Origin: Chloroflexota bacterium
GTDB lineage: Bacteria > Chloroflexota > Ktedonobacteria > Ktedonobacterales > Ktedonobacteraceae
Direction of reading: 5' to 3'
Assembly (NCBI GenBank): GCA_902810755.1
Contig: CADDYT010000008.1
Location: 1 to 64,000 of the forward strand
Length of the DNA stretch: 64,000 bases
Below are positions 52,997 to 61,065 of the stretch, piece after piece. The notes under the pieces were generated by a model. It searched no databases and was not told the origin of the DNA. It saw only the letters and a list, made by a program, of their open reading frames with translations. The position numbers were made by a program, and so were the translations under genes. Each line of letters opens with the position of its first letter. Positions within the stretch are counted from its first letter, which is position 1.

Positions 52997-53266
52997 AGAC
53001 ATAGTCGAAACTTTTTTCCCCGCCGCTTTGAATCCGAACTTCCTGATGGTGCTGCGCAGCCAGGGCGCGGTGGGGCCATCGTCGATACGCTTGCTGGTCT
53101 CGACCAGGAAGGGCGCTGTATCCGGTTTGGGCTTCAACTGGTTGGCCTGCCGCAGCGACGCCAGTTCCTCGTAATGCTGGAAGGCCCAGTACAGGTTGAC
53201 GCGGCATCCCTTACAGTTTTTTGCATCGTCCTCATTTGCTGTTCCACATTGCGGACACTCTGTCAT
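52991..53266 (-). CDS. Small zinc-ribbon protein
   Basis: A 91-residue protein beginning MTECPQCGTANEDDAKNCKG, a CxxC ... CxxC zinc ribbon (Cys pairs at about 4-7 and 18-21). The rest has no recognised motif (VNLYWAFQHYEELASLRQAN, then KPKPDTAPFLVET). ATG 53266 is chosen because AGGAAATGT precedes it; an upstream ATG adds six residues. It may bind nucleic acid or a protein partner; no function can be assigned. The LuxR-type regulator gene is just upstream on the same strand (26 bases), so the two may share a transcript. Confidence 0.6.
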   Translation of the reverse strand: MTECPQCGTANEDDAKNCKGCRVNLYWAFQHYEELASLRQANQLKPKPDTAPFLVETSKRIDDGPTAPWLRSTIRKFGFKAAGKKVSTMSE

Positions 53267-53292
53267 ACATTTCCTGCCTTTCATTCACTATC

Positions 53293-54081
53293 TTAAATCA
53301 ACCCCATGCGCATGGCTTCGGCGACAGCCTGGGCGCGGTCGGCGACCTGCAGCTTGCGGTAGATATCCTGCATCTTGCGCTTGACCGTGACCTCGCTCCA
53401 GAACTTGAGGGCCGCGATCTCTTTGTTGGTGCAGCCACGGGCTGCGAAGCGTACCAGTTCGATTTCCTGATCGCTCAGACCCCGCTGCAGGCGCTCGCGC
53501 TCCCTGGCCATACGGCTGAACTCGTTCAACACGTGCGTGAGCGCCTGCGGCTCGCCCACGACGCGCTGGCCCTGGTAGATGGCCCGCAGGGAGGAGAGCA
53601 GCTCGTCGGCGGGCAACGCCTTTTGCAGGAAGCCGTGGACGCCGATGCGCAGCGCAAGGAACAGGCTCTCATCCTCACAGTGACCGGTGAGGATGACCAC
53701 GCGCATGTTCGTTTCCGGGCAGGCCCGCAGCAACTGTTGCGCGAAATCCAGCCCGTTGCCCTCACCCAGAAAAATGTCCAGCAGCACGATGTCCGGCCGC
53801 AGTTGCCGGGCGAGCGCGAGCGCGTCACTGGCCGTCGCGGCCTGCCCGATGACCTCGAAGTCATGCTGTTCGTTGAGGATGATGCAGACGCCCCGGCGCA
53901 CGACTTCGTAGTCGTCGACCACCAGCACGCGAATACGAGCCGTCTCCCGGCCTTGCTCTCGCTGCTCTCCCTCACCCGATTCCGCCACGAGTTCTTGTTG
54001 TGCTTCCTGCTCCGGTTCGCATAGCTTCATTGCAACTTCCACCGCGACGCTATGTCGTGCAACTGATAATTCTGTCTTCAT
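53293..54081 (-). CDS. NarL/LuxR-type response regulator
   Basis: A 262-residue two-component response regulator. A 45-residue N-terminal extension rich in Glu/Gln precedes the receiver domain: RIRVLVVDDYEVVRRGVCII (acidic pocket), the phospho-acceptor Asp in DIVLLDIFLGEGNG (about residue 100), VVILTGHCED (Thr) and GFLQKALPADEL (Lys). The DNA-binding domain follows: GLSDQEIELVRFAARGCTNK EIAALKFWSEVTVKRKMQDI YRKL, a LuxR-type HTH. Two orphan histidine kinases (29654, 39053) in the window could be partners, but this is only a possibility. A family-1 repeat lies near its 5' end. Confidence 0.88.
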   Translation of the reverse strand: MKTELSVARHSVAVEVAMKLCEPEQEAQQELVAESGEGEQREQGRETARIRVLVVDDYEVVRRGVCIILNEQHDFEVIGQAATASDALALARQLRPDIVLLDIFLGEGNGLDFAQQLLRACPETNMRVVILTGHCEDESLFLALRIGVHGFLQKALPADELLSSLRAIYQGQRVVGEPQALTHVLNEFSRMARERERLQRGLSDQEIELVRFAARGCTNKEIAALKFWSEVTVKRKMQDIYRKLQVADRAQAVAEAMRMGLI

Positions 54082-54126
54082 GGCTCACACCAGGCCACCC
54101 GTAGGAACACAATGAATTGCGCTCCC

Positions 54127-54163
54127 CAGGCCACCCGCAAGGGATGGCCCTACTATATACGAG
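54127..54163 (+). repeat. Family-1 palindromic repeat, locus C
   Basis: A single unit with the core GGCCACCCGCAAGGGATGGCC and the tail CTACTATATACG, as in loci A and B. A truncated copy (CAGGCCACCCGTAGG) lies at about 54090-54104. It sits about 100 nt beyond the 3' end of tnpB. Confidence 0.75.
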
Positions 54164-54260
54164 TTCTCACTACACCGTTCCATTTATGCCTGACCTGTTC
54201 GGTTCTGGCGAGTACAATAGTTCCGAAACGTCTAGCGTTCCATTGACCGCTTGCTTTCGT

Positions 54261-55466
54261 TTATGCGCGAAGGCGCACCGGGCGAACTACCACGCCCTCT
54301 ACCCCATCGGCAAAAGCGTTTGGAGCTACTTTCCTGATGATGTTGGCGCTGCCATTGACATCGGCATTGAGAAGACGGCCATCAGCAGCTCGGAACAATC
54401 CTCGCTTCAGCCGCTGGCCTGCATAGGTTTCGTGCTTGCCTATTGGCTCGTGATCGAGAAAACTGCACTTGCTGGTGTAGGACTCTTCGGTGATGATGAC
54501 GCCAATGCCCACCAGTTCGCCTTTATAAGCCAGCATCTGGATGAAACGGGCATGAGGAATCGCCACGAATTGCTGGTTGTTCCTTTTGCCCATGTTCACT
54601 TCCTGTTTCCAGTTCGGGTTCTTGCCAATGACCAGCGTGCCGATGCCCTCTTCAACGAGCAAATTGACCATACGCCGACTGGCAGTGTGGAGATAGTGAT
54701 TGATGCGGCGTGTCCGTGTGGTGGCAAGCCGTTCCAGCCGGTGTGAGCAACGACGGCGAGCATCCATTTTCATCAGCTTCTCATCAAGTTCCGCTTTGCG
54801 CTTGTTGTAGAACTGGTTGATTGACTTCACTGGACGCCCGTTAACAATATGTGGCACAAAGCCTTTCTTGTTTGAGGTTAGCGTAGCCAGATTATCAACG
54901 CCAATGTCGATGCCAGCGTAGAGCGTCGGGTTTACATCAGCCTGTACCGGCTCACGGCTAGAGACCACTTCCACCACGTAGAAGCCGTGACGAGGGATGA
55001 TGCGTACCTGATCGACGTTCTGATGAGCCGTTTTGATGCGGATAGGCAAGCCTGATGGTTGAATACAACCTTGCCGGAGAGCAGGTTTGCTGAGAGCTTG
55101 AATGGTGTAAACAAGCAAGTTGCGACCCTTCTGCTTATCTTTGTATCTGGGCAATGAGGGACGGCCTGAGAACTTCTCAGGATGTTCTCTCCATTGAGCT
55201 ATGGCTTTGAAAAAGGATTGCCAGTTCTTATCCAACGTCCTGAGAACCTGTTGAGAGACTTTAGCAGGCAAGGCTTTGTAGGCGTCGTGAGACTTCATAC
55301 GCCGATGCATCTCATGATAGTTGAGATAGACGCCCTCTTTGATGAAAGCTTGCCGTATCTCATAGTTGGCAGCATTGTACAGGTTCTTGGAGGCAAAAGC
55401 CGCCTGATCTATAGCTTCATAGCGACTGTCACCTTTGCGGATAACGTGTTGTTCGACCAGTTGCAT
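54261..55466 (-). CDS. tnpB: IS200/IS605-family accessory protein TnpB (RNA-guided nuclease type)
   Basis: A 401-residue TnpB. The RuvC-like catalytic residues are all present: Asp in LYAGIDIGVDNLATL, Glu in GVIITEESYTSKCSFLD and Asp in NADVNGSANI. The usual CxxC zinc-finger pairs are reduced to a single Cys in TSKCSFLD, as in the subgroup with the TSK-x-SFLD signature. No tnpA (Y1 transposase) gene is adjacent, so the element is non-autonomous or a remnant. TnpB proteins use an RNA from the element's right end to cut DNA; that RNA would lie around and below 54261 on this strand. It overlaps the upstream Arc-like gene by 38 bases. Confidence 0.9.
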   Translation of the reverse strand: MQLVEQHVIRKGDSRYEAIDQAAFASKNLYNAANYEIRQAFIKEGVYLNYHEMHRRMKSHDAYKALPAKVSQQVLRTLDKNWQSFFKAIAQWREHPEKFSGRPSLPRYKDKQKGRNLLVYTIQALSKPALRQGCIQPSGLPIRIKTAHQNVDQVRIIPRHGFYVVEVVSSREPVQADVNPTLYAGIDIGVDNLATLTSNKKGFVPHIVNGRPVKSINQFYNKRKAELDEKLMKMDARRRCSHRLERLATTRTRRINHYLHTASRRMVNLLVEEGIGTLVIGKNPNWKQEVNMGKRNNQQFVAIPHARFIQMLAYKGELVGIGVIITEESYTSKCSFLDHEPIGKHETYAGQRLKRGLFRAADGRLLNADVNGSANIIRKVAPNAFADGVEGVVVRPVRLRA

Positions 55467-55617
55467 CTGCTTCCATCCCTAAACACTGCTCTAAACACCA
55501 GACTAATTGTGCATTCATGGAACGATGCTGCTTTTGTGCCTCTTGCCGTAAGGCTTCTAACACTTTTTGAGGCAGATAAGCAGTAAATTGTGGGTTCCTA
55601 TTTGTTTTCTTGCTCAT
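55429..55617 (-). CDS. Arc-like ribbon-helix-helix DNA-binding protein upstream of tnpB
   Basis: A 62-residue protein from ATG 55617 (MSKKTNRNPQFTAYLPQKVL). FTAYLPQKVLEALRQEAQKQ followed by HRSMNAQLVWCLEQCL fits the Arc/MetJ-type ribbon-helix-helix fold: one beta strand and two helices. It is likely to bind DNA as a dimer and may repress the element or tnpB. Its 3' end overlaps the start of tnpB by 38 bases in another frame, implying linked translation. The open frame extends upstream to 55677 without added conserved sequence. Confidence 0.65.
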   Translation of the reverse strand: MSKKTNRNPQFTAYLPQKVLEALRQEAQKQHRSMNAQLVWCLEQCLGMEADATGRTTRYPQR

Positions 55618-55740
55618 ACCAGTATGATACCATAGTAATACAGGTATGTCAAGGACAGGTTCCTCAGAGATTGTCAAGGTTACGCTACTGTTTCAGTGAA
55701 TGTTTATCATACCTTTCGCAGACGGTCGGCAAAAGCCAGA

Positions 55741-57018
55741 CTATTGACCCGTTTGCGGAACGGAAACATCGACCTCAAGCTCGTCGATGGCGGCGGCTTG
55801 ATGACCGTTATTGCTGTGTCCATTGTGATGCCCGTTGCCATTGCCGCTGGCAGCTTCTTCGGCAGGGCGAATGACGGGCAGGGTGCGCAGCTTCGCGGAT
55901 TTGCCGCCAGAATGCGCGCCGAGTTTAGAGGCGACGGTACCCCGGCCAACTTCCAGGGCGACGCTGGTCATCGTCGGCACGTGGCAGAGCATGTTGGTAT
56001 ACGATGCGTTGGCGAGCGGGCAATAGCACTCGCCGGCTTTGATGCTGCGCCGCATCTCCTCGGCTTTGACGGTATTCCAGGCGGAGGCAAAATCATAGTT
56101 ATGCTCGCGCAGGTTGCCGACCGACTCTGCGCGGATGCAGCAGGTCCAGACATCGCCGTTGGGCGCGATCTGCGCGGAGGCGATACCGGCCAGGCAGGGG
56201 ATGATCTGCCGCTTCTCTACCAGCGTGCGCTTGACGATATCATAGTAGCGGTCGCGGAACGCCTGTGTGATGCGCGAGACGCCATCGGTTTCTGCCTGGC
56301 GAATGCCCGCCTGCAACTTCTCAATGACGGGTTTGTACTTCTCCAGCGGCGGCGTGATACCCATGCCGACGGTATCGAGTTCGACGCGCTCCTCGGCAAT
56401 CTCGCTGATGAACTGGTCGGGCTTGAGTTCGCCGGTGACAAAGGCGTAGATTTCATCGAAATCGTCGACGTTGAAGTTGGAGATGACGGTGTGGACACCC
56501 AGAGTGAAGTTCTTGTAGCGACCCTTGAGCGCCTTCAGCCCGGCGTAGGTGCGCATGGCGCGCTCGAAGTTGCCGCGCACGCCGCGCACGATGTCATGTT
56601 TGATGCCCACGCCGTCCAGCGAGAGGTTGATAATGACCTCTGAACCCGGCGCGGCCTGCAACACTTGCTCCACGCGCCCCGGAATGATCTTATCCTGAAT
56701 GCCGTTGGTGGGGATATTGATGATGCCGGGTCGGCAGTGGCGATAGGCCAGCCCGACCATCTCCGGCAGGTCTTTGCGCAGCGTCGGCTCGCCGCCGCTG
56801 AAGGTAAACCAGTACGGGGCGCGACCGATCGAGGCAAAGGTCTTATCGTATTCTTCTAGCGTAAAATCATCGTTGGGCCGCTGCCAGACATTGCAGGTTT
56901 TACAACGAGAGTTACAGCGATAGCTTACGCTGATAGTGAGATTAAGCGGCAGGGCAAGCGGCTTACCAAGTATATAAGACGCCTGCATTTTTGGAATCTG
57001 CGGTAAAACTTCAAGCAT
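55741..57018 (-). CDS. Radical SAM protein with SPASM-like C-terminal domain
   Basis: A 425-residue radical S-adenosylmethionine enzyme. The 4Fe-4S site is CNSRCKTC (CxxxCxxC, about residues 39-46) in ISVSYRCNSRCKTCNVWQRP; FSGGEPTLRKDLPEM is the GGE motif. A second Cys set follows: IPCLAGIASAQIAPNGDVWT CC and later GECYCPLANASYTNML, resembling SPASM auxiliary clusters. Such enzymes modify peptides or are maturases for enzymes. The last 60 residues are Gly/Asn/His-rich (GNGNGHHNGHSNNGHQAAA), perhaps a metal-binding or flexible tail. ATG 57018 follows GGGAGGAA. No small precursor peptide gene could be found nearby. Confidence 0.85.
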   Translation of the reverse strand: MLEVLPQIPKMQASYILGKPLALPLNLTISVSYRCNSRCKTCNVWQRPNDDFTLEEYDKTFASIGRAPYWFTFSGGEPTLRKDLPEMVGLAYRHCRPGIINIPTNGIQDKIIPGRVEQVLQAAPGSEVIINLSLDGVGIKHDIVRGVRGNFERAMRTYAGLKALKGRYKNFTLGVHTVISNFNVDDFDEIYAFVTGELKPDQFISEIAEERVELDTVGMGITPPLEKYKPVIEKLQAGIRQAETDGVSRITQAFRDRYYDIVKRTLVEKRQIIPCLAGIASAQIAPNGDVWTCCIRAESVGNLREHNYDFASAWNTVKAEEMRRSIKAGECYCPLANASYTNMLCHVPTMTSVALEVGRGTVASKLGAHSGGKSAKLRTLPVIRPAEEAASGNGNGHHNGHSNNGHQAAAIDELEVDVSVPQTGQ

Positions 57019-57254
57019 GTCTGGTTCCTCCCTTACGACCGGACAATACAATGAGAAATAGCTTCACGTTCTCTCTATCTTCCTTTTTTCGGCTAAGAGA
57101 TAGTTTTTCTCAAGGGCAATCTTTTGCTTCTACTCTCCTAAACGGTTGAGCAGAAGGCCAGCAACAGAGAGGATAGAAAAGTACCAATGTACTATGCATT
57201 TTTGATGAGCTTAAAGAGCGATCCCGGGCCAAAGTGTGAGCCAGGCCAGGGTAA

Positions 57255-57299
57255 AAGAGGGTGCCAGGGCGGAGCGGGCCTCCGTGCTGGCACCCTCTT
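57255..57299 (-). terminator. Rho-independent terminator of the osmC-like gene
   Basis: AAGAGGGTGCCAG (57255-57267) pairs with CTGGCACCCTCTT (57287-57299); on the minus strand a T-run follows. It is 18 nt past the OsmC stop. The rest of 57052-57316 shows no other feature. Confidence 0.8.
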
Positions 57300-57316
57300 C
57301 ACTGTCTGGAGACATG

Positions 57317-57766
57317 CTACTGCGCGAGGTGGGCGTTGAGGTGGATATTGACGTTGTTGCGAATGGCGTTGGTGACGGGGCAGCCCTGCTCCGCCTGTCT
57401 GGCCAGTTGTTCAAATTTCGTCTCGTCCAGCCCCGGCACATTCCCGGTGACGTTGATTTCCATATCGCTGACCTTGTAGCCGCCCGCAGGCTGGGGGGCA
57501 AAGGTGCAGGTGGTGTTGACGGTCAGGCTCTGGGCGGGCGTGCCGTTCTGGGCCAGGGCGTGCGCGAAGGCCATCGCATAGCACCCGGCCTGCGCCCCCG
57601 CCAGCAGCTCCTCCGGGCTGGTCAATCCGCCTGGCGCCTCTGTGCGCGCAGCCCAGCTCAACTTTTGCTCGCTAATGGCGCCACTACCAAAACTGACGGT
57701 ACCGCTCCCCTGCGGCAGATTCCCCTGCCAGTGGGCCGTCGCATGACGTTCCGCTTTCGCAGCCAT
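57317..57766 (-). CDS. OsmC-family peroxiredoxin-like protein
   Basis: A 149-residue OsmC/Ohr-type thiol peroxidase. The two catalytic Cys residues are visible: SPEELLAGAQAGCYAMAFAH (first, about residue 61) and RQAEQGCPVTNAIRNNVNIH (second, about 129), with intervening VNTTCTFAPQPAGGYKVSDM. This pair reduces organic hydroperoxides. The gene stands alone between a radical SAM gene and the carotenoid operon; oxidative-stress regulation is likely by family but not seen in the sequence. Confidence 0.92.
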   Translation of the reverse strand: MAAKAERHATAHWQGNLPQGSGTVSFGSGAISEQKLSWAARTEAPGGLTSPEELLAGAQAGCYAMAFAHALAQNGTPAQSLTVNTTCTFAPQPAGGYKVSDMEINVTGNVPGLDETKFEQLARQAEQGCPVTNAIRNNVNIHLNAHLAQ

Positions 57767-57931
57767 AAATACCTTCCTCCTTTTTCAAGTCAGAACACTG
57801 TTGCCAATGGATAGACTGGCGTATCTTCGCGTAAGAAACCGGCGAGGTGAGACGGTGGAAAGCCGAATAGCCTCAGCCGGGGATGCGCTCCACCCACAAA
57901 AGAGTATAACAGGTATTTTTCTCAGGCGCCA

Positions 57932-59476
57932 CTAAGATGGTATTCGCGCCAGATCATGCATGACCAGGCGGCTGGTGATGGCTGCCGAGAGCAGTACGCC
58001 GGGGATGCCGGCGCCGGGATGGGTTCCTGCACCGACGAAGTAGAGTTTGTCGATGCTATCGGCACGATTATGCGGTCGGAAGCAGGCAGACTGGAAGAGG
58101 GTTGGCTCGATGGAAAACGCTGCCCCCAGATGGCTGCGCAACTCGGAAGCAAAATCGAGCGGCGTGAAGCTGTGTTCGCTCACAATACTCGCTTCCAGCC
58201 CTTGCAGGCCACCCTCCTGTTCAAGGAAGCGGATAATGCGGTCGCGGAACGCGGGCGTTTCGCGCGTCCAGTCAACGCCATGCGCAAGGTTGGGAACGGG
58301 GGCAAGCACGTACAGACTTTCGCCGCCCGCCGGAGCCATCGATGGGTCGGTCCTGGTGGGGGCGTGCAGGTAGAGCGCCAGGTCGCGCGGCAGCCCCTGA
58401 CCGTCGAAGATTTCAGAAATCAGTTCCTTATAGCGGTCGGGCATAAAGATCGTATGATGGCGCAGTTGCGGATATTGCCGCTTGAGTCCCAGGTAGAGCA
58501 TGAAGCAGCTCATGGAGTAGCGGTAGCGTTTCATGCGGGCCGCCTCCGGCTGAGAGCGGTACGGCTCCGGCAGCAGCGTGAGCAGGGTAGAGGCAACATC
58601 GCTGTTGGCGATTACGGCTTCTGCCGCCAGCGTGGTGCCGTCCGCCAGTCGCACGCCCGCCGCCCGACGTTCTTTGAGGAGCAATTGCTCGACAGGCACG
58701 CCGCAGCGCACTTCACCGCCTGCCGCCCGGAACAGACGCTCCATCGCCTCCACCAGGGTGTACATACCGCCCATGATGAAATGCACGCCACCCAGCCGTT
58801 CCAGGTAAGGCACGATGCTATAGATGGCGCTGGCGCGAAAGGGATTGCCGCCGATGAAGAGCGGGTGAAACGAGAAAACCATACGCAGGTATGGATGGCG
58901 AAAGTAGCGCGCGACAAAGGCATAGACGCTGCGCTGCGCCCTCAGCCGTATGAGTTCGGGCGCGACGCGCAGGAAGGAGCCGGTGGTGAGAAAAGGTTGC
59001 GCCGCCAGATCGGCGAAGGCGCGCTCGTAGATGCGCTGCGTATCGGCCAGAAAAGCGCGATAGGCGGCGACATCACGCGGCTCGAATTTCGCGATCTCCG
59101 CCTCATCCCCGGCGGCGTTGCCGTGATAATCGAACCAGCGACCGTCGCGAAAGTAGATGCGATAAAACGGGTGCAGCGGCACGAGCGGTACGTCATCCTT
59201 CAGGCTGCGCCCGGCGCTGGCCCAGAGGTCTTCCAGCAGATGCGGCGCGGTCAACAGCGTCGGCCCCATGTCGAAGGTGAAACCGTTGTCTTTGAGTTGA
59301 TAGGCGCGACCCCCCAGGCGTTCGCGCGCTTCCACCAGCGTGACAGCATGCCCGGCTGCCTGCAAACGAATGGCGGTCGCCAGCCCGCCGAAGCCACCGC
59401 CGATCACAATGACCCGCTTCTGGCTCGAAGCGGGGGCGGATGTGGTAACGATGTTATCGGTATGTATCTGCGTCAT
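57932..59476 (-). CDS. crtI: Phytoene desaturase (CrtI family)
   Basis: A 514-residue FAD-dependent carotenoid desaturase that converts phytoene to lycopene or a related polyene. N-terminal dinucleotide-binding motif KRVIVIGGGFGGLATAIRLQ (about 20-40), followed by LVEARERLGGRAYQLKDNGF. The conserved C-terminal DKLYFVGAGTHPGAGIPGVL also binds FAD. The start overlaps the stop of the CruF/acyltransferase gene in ATGA (59473-59476). It is the last gene of the crtB / GT2 / CruF-acyltransferase / crtI operon on this strand. The CrtI subfamily (three or four steps) cannot be decided from the sequence alone. Confidence 0.93.
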   Translation of the reverse strand: MTQIHTDNIVTTSAPASSQKRVIVIGGGFGGLATAIRLQAAGHAVTLVEARERLGGRAYQLKDNGFTFDMGPTLLTAPHLLEDLWASAGRSLKDDVPLVPLHPFYRIYFRDGRWFDYHGNAAGDEAEIAKFEPRDVAAYRAFLADTQRIYERAFADLAAQPFLTTGSFLRVAPELIRLRAQRSVYAFVARYFRHPYLRMVFSFHPLFIGGNPFRASAIYSIVPYLERLGGVHFIMGGMYTLVEAMERLFRAAGGEVRCGVPVEQLLLKERRAAGVRLADGTTLAAEAVIANSDVASTLLTLLPEPYRSQPEAARMKRYRYSMSCFMLYLGLKRQYPQLRHHTIFMPDRYKELISEIFDGQGLPRDLALYLHAPTRTDPSMAPAGGESLYVLAPVPNLAHGVDWTRETPAFRDRIIRFLEQEGGLQGLEASIVSEHSFTPLDFASELRSHLGAAFSIEPTLFQSACFRPHNRADSIDKLYFVGAGTHPGAGIPGVLLSAAITSRLVMHDLARIPS

Positions 59477-61065
59477 GAATGAAGAACCTCCTGAGTAGCG
59501 CCGGGTACAGGCGCGTCAACCAGAGCGGAGAGGGCGCGTACCTGCGCTTCCAGCGCCTGTACCGTCTCTGCTGTACTGCTGTAATCGCGGCGGAAGAGCG
59601 GGGGGCCAAAGCGCAGCGTGACCTGCCACTCTCCGTCCCGGAGATAGGTCAAACCCGCCGGGACGAGGGCGACGCCGGTGCGGCCATCTTTCTCAGCCAG
59701 CTCTACCAGCTTTGCGAAGCCGGGCCGGAAGGGAAGGAAGGCCTCGTCGTCCTTTTTCGGCGAGGTCTCCGGGTCGATGTTGGGATATGCCTCTGGAAAG
59801 ACGACGAGAACCTCGCCGTTGCGCAGCAGGCGTATTGCGTCAGTGACTGCCCGCCGTAGATAGCGTCTGAACTCGCCGCGTGAATAAACGCTGCCCTTTG
59901 CCGCCTCCGTTCCCGCGCCGAGCCGCTCAAGGCGCAGCAAGGCGGGCCACTCAACGGCTGCGCAGGCCCATTCCATCACCGGACGCTGCCAGCGTTTCCT
60001 GATCCAGTCCAGGGCGACGAGGATGTGCAGGCGGCGCGGGACGGCGTGCAGCAGGACGCAGCCGTCATAGAGGTGGTGAAAGTGGCGCGCTACGATCATT
60101 ACCGGCCCGCAGGTCGGTACGTGTTCCAGCCCTTCGACGACAAGCTGCACCCTGCCCCGGCTGAGCGCGTTGCTGGCTGTGGAGATGCTGAACCACGAGA
60201 TGCGCTTCACGATCGAATCGTTGCCTGCTCGCGCGGCCTGCTTTGTGTCGGCAGGCTTTAAGAAGAGAACCAGCGAGGCGGGCAAGAGGCCGAAGAGGAT
60301 GGCGATGAGGACGGGCGGCCACAGACCGGCGCTCAGGTTCAGGGCAATGGCGAAGCCGGTATTTGCCGCGTACATGCCGAAAAGGAACCAGGGCGCGAGA
60401 CGCCGGACATCCAGGTTTGCGCCCCAGAGCAGGCGGCTGATGCCCATGTAGACCAGGCCGGTCAGCGACCAGCCGACGAGATTGCTGATGGGCATGCCAA
60501 AGTAGGGGCCGCTCTGGTACCAGAGCCAGAAATGGATGGGCAGGCGCTGGCTGGCCATTGCCGGGTCCAGGGAGAGATCCCAGGCCGTCAAAAAGTAGAC
60601 GCCCAGCGCCAGCGACCAGGCCGAACGATGGCGCCAGCGAAGATGGGCGACGATGACGCTTGCCAGCATGAACGAGACAAAGCCCATGTAGAACCAGGAG
60701 AGCGGGATAGAATAGGGTACCAGGTCGGCAATTTTGAAGCCGAGAAAATCCGTATAGGCATATGGCCCGAACGGAATGCCCGTACTGGTTCCCAGTAACT
60801 CCATGCCTAGAGGTATGGTAGTCGCCACTACGAAGAAGATGAGCGTTTTGCGCGCGCCCACGAAGAGCAGGCCAAAGAGCAGGACGGCAGCGGCGCCGAA
60901 AAGGATGTGCAGCGATCCGGCATAGTGAATGCCGAAATTGAAGACTTCGACCGCGAAAGGACTCTTATCCCACAGTTCGGGATGCGGCAGCGCGATCAAG
61001 AGGCCACCGAGGCCAAAGAGCAGGGCTGCCAGGTGACAGGAGAAGAGGATTTTTACTGTTCTCAT
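59473..61065 (-). CDS. CruF-like carotenoid 1',2'-hydratase fused to an acyltransferase
   Basis: A 530-residue fusion. Residues 1-280 are a multi-span membrane domain with the CruF/DUF422 segments (FNFGIHYAGSLHILFGAAAV; EL LGTSTGIPFGPYAYTDFLG; YFLTAWDLSLDPAMASQ; IHFWLWYQSGPYFGMPISN LVGW), which hydrates the end group of gamma-carotene-type carotenoids. Residues 290-530 form a PlsC-like acyltransferase: VMIVARHFHHLYDGC at the catalytic His/Asp position and VVFPEAYPN in place of the FPEGTR box. Together with the glycosyltransferase next to it, this could build glycosylated, acylated carotenoids. The start overlaps the GT2 stop by four bases (ATGA). Confidence 0.8.
   Translation of the reverse strand: MRTVKILFSCHLAALLFGLGGLLIALPHPELWDKSPFAVEVFNFGIHYAGSLHILFGAAAVLLFGLLFVGARKTLIFFVVATTIPLGMELLGTSTGIPFGPYAYTDFLGFKIADLVPYSIPLSWFYMGFVSFMLASVIVAHLRWRHRSAWSLALGVYFLTAWDLSLDPAMASQRLPIHFWLWYQSGPYFGMPISNLVGWSLTGLVYMGISRLLWGANLDVRRLAPWFLFGMYAANTGFAIALNLSAGLWPPVLIAILFGLLPASLVLFLKPADTKQAARAGNDSIVKRISWFSISTASNALSRGRVQLVVEGLEHVPTCGPVMIVARHFHHLYDGCVLLHAVPRRLHILVALDWIRKRWQRPVMEWACAAVEWPALLRLERLGAGTEAAKGSVYSRGEFRRYLRRAVTDAIRLLRNGEVLVVFPEAYPNIDPETSPKKDDEAFLPFRPGFAKLVELAEKDGRTGVALVPAGLTYLRDGEWQVTLRFGPPLFRRDYSSTAETVQALEAQVRALSALVDAPVPGATQEVLHS

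Larger units (their letters stand above)
54085..55700. mobile_element. tnpA-less IS200/IS605-like element (ends not defined)
   Basis: The tnpB gene and a small Arc-like gene form a unit of lower GC. A hairpin-like stretch (about 55617-55650, with repeated TATGATACCA/ACAGGTATG motifs) lies at the upstream side and the family-1 repeat at the other, but no defined left or right end or insertion target could be identified. Confidence 0.5.
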
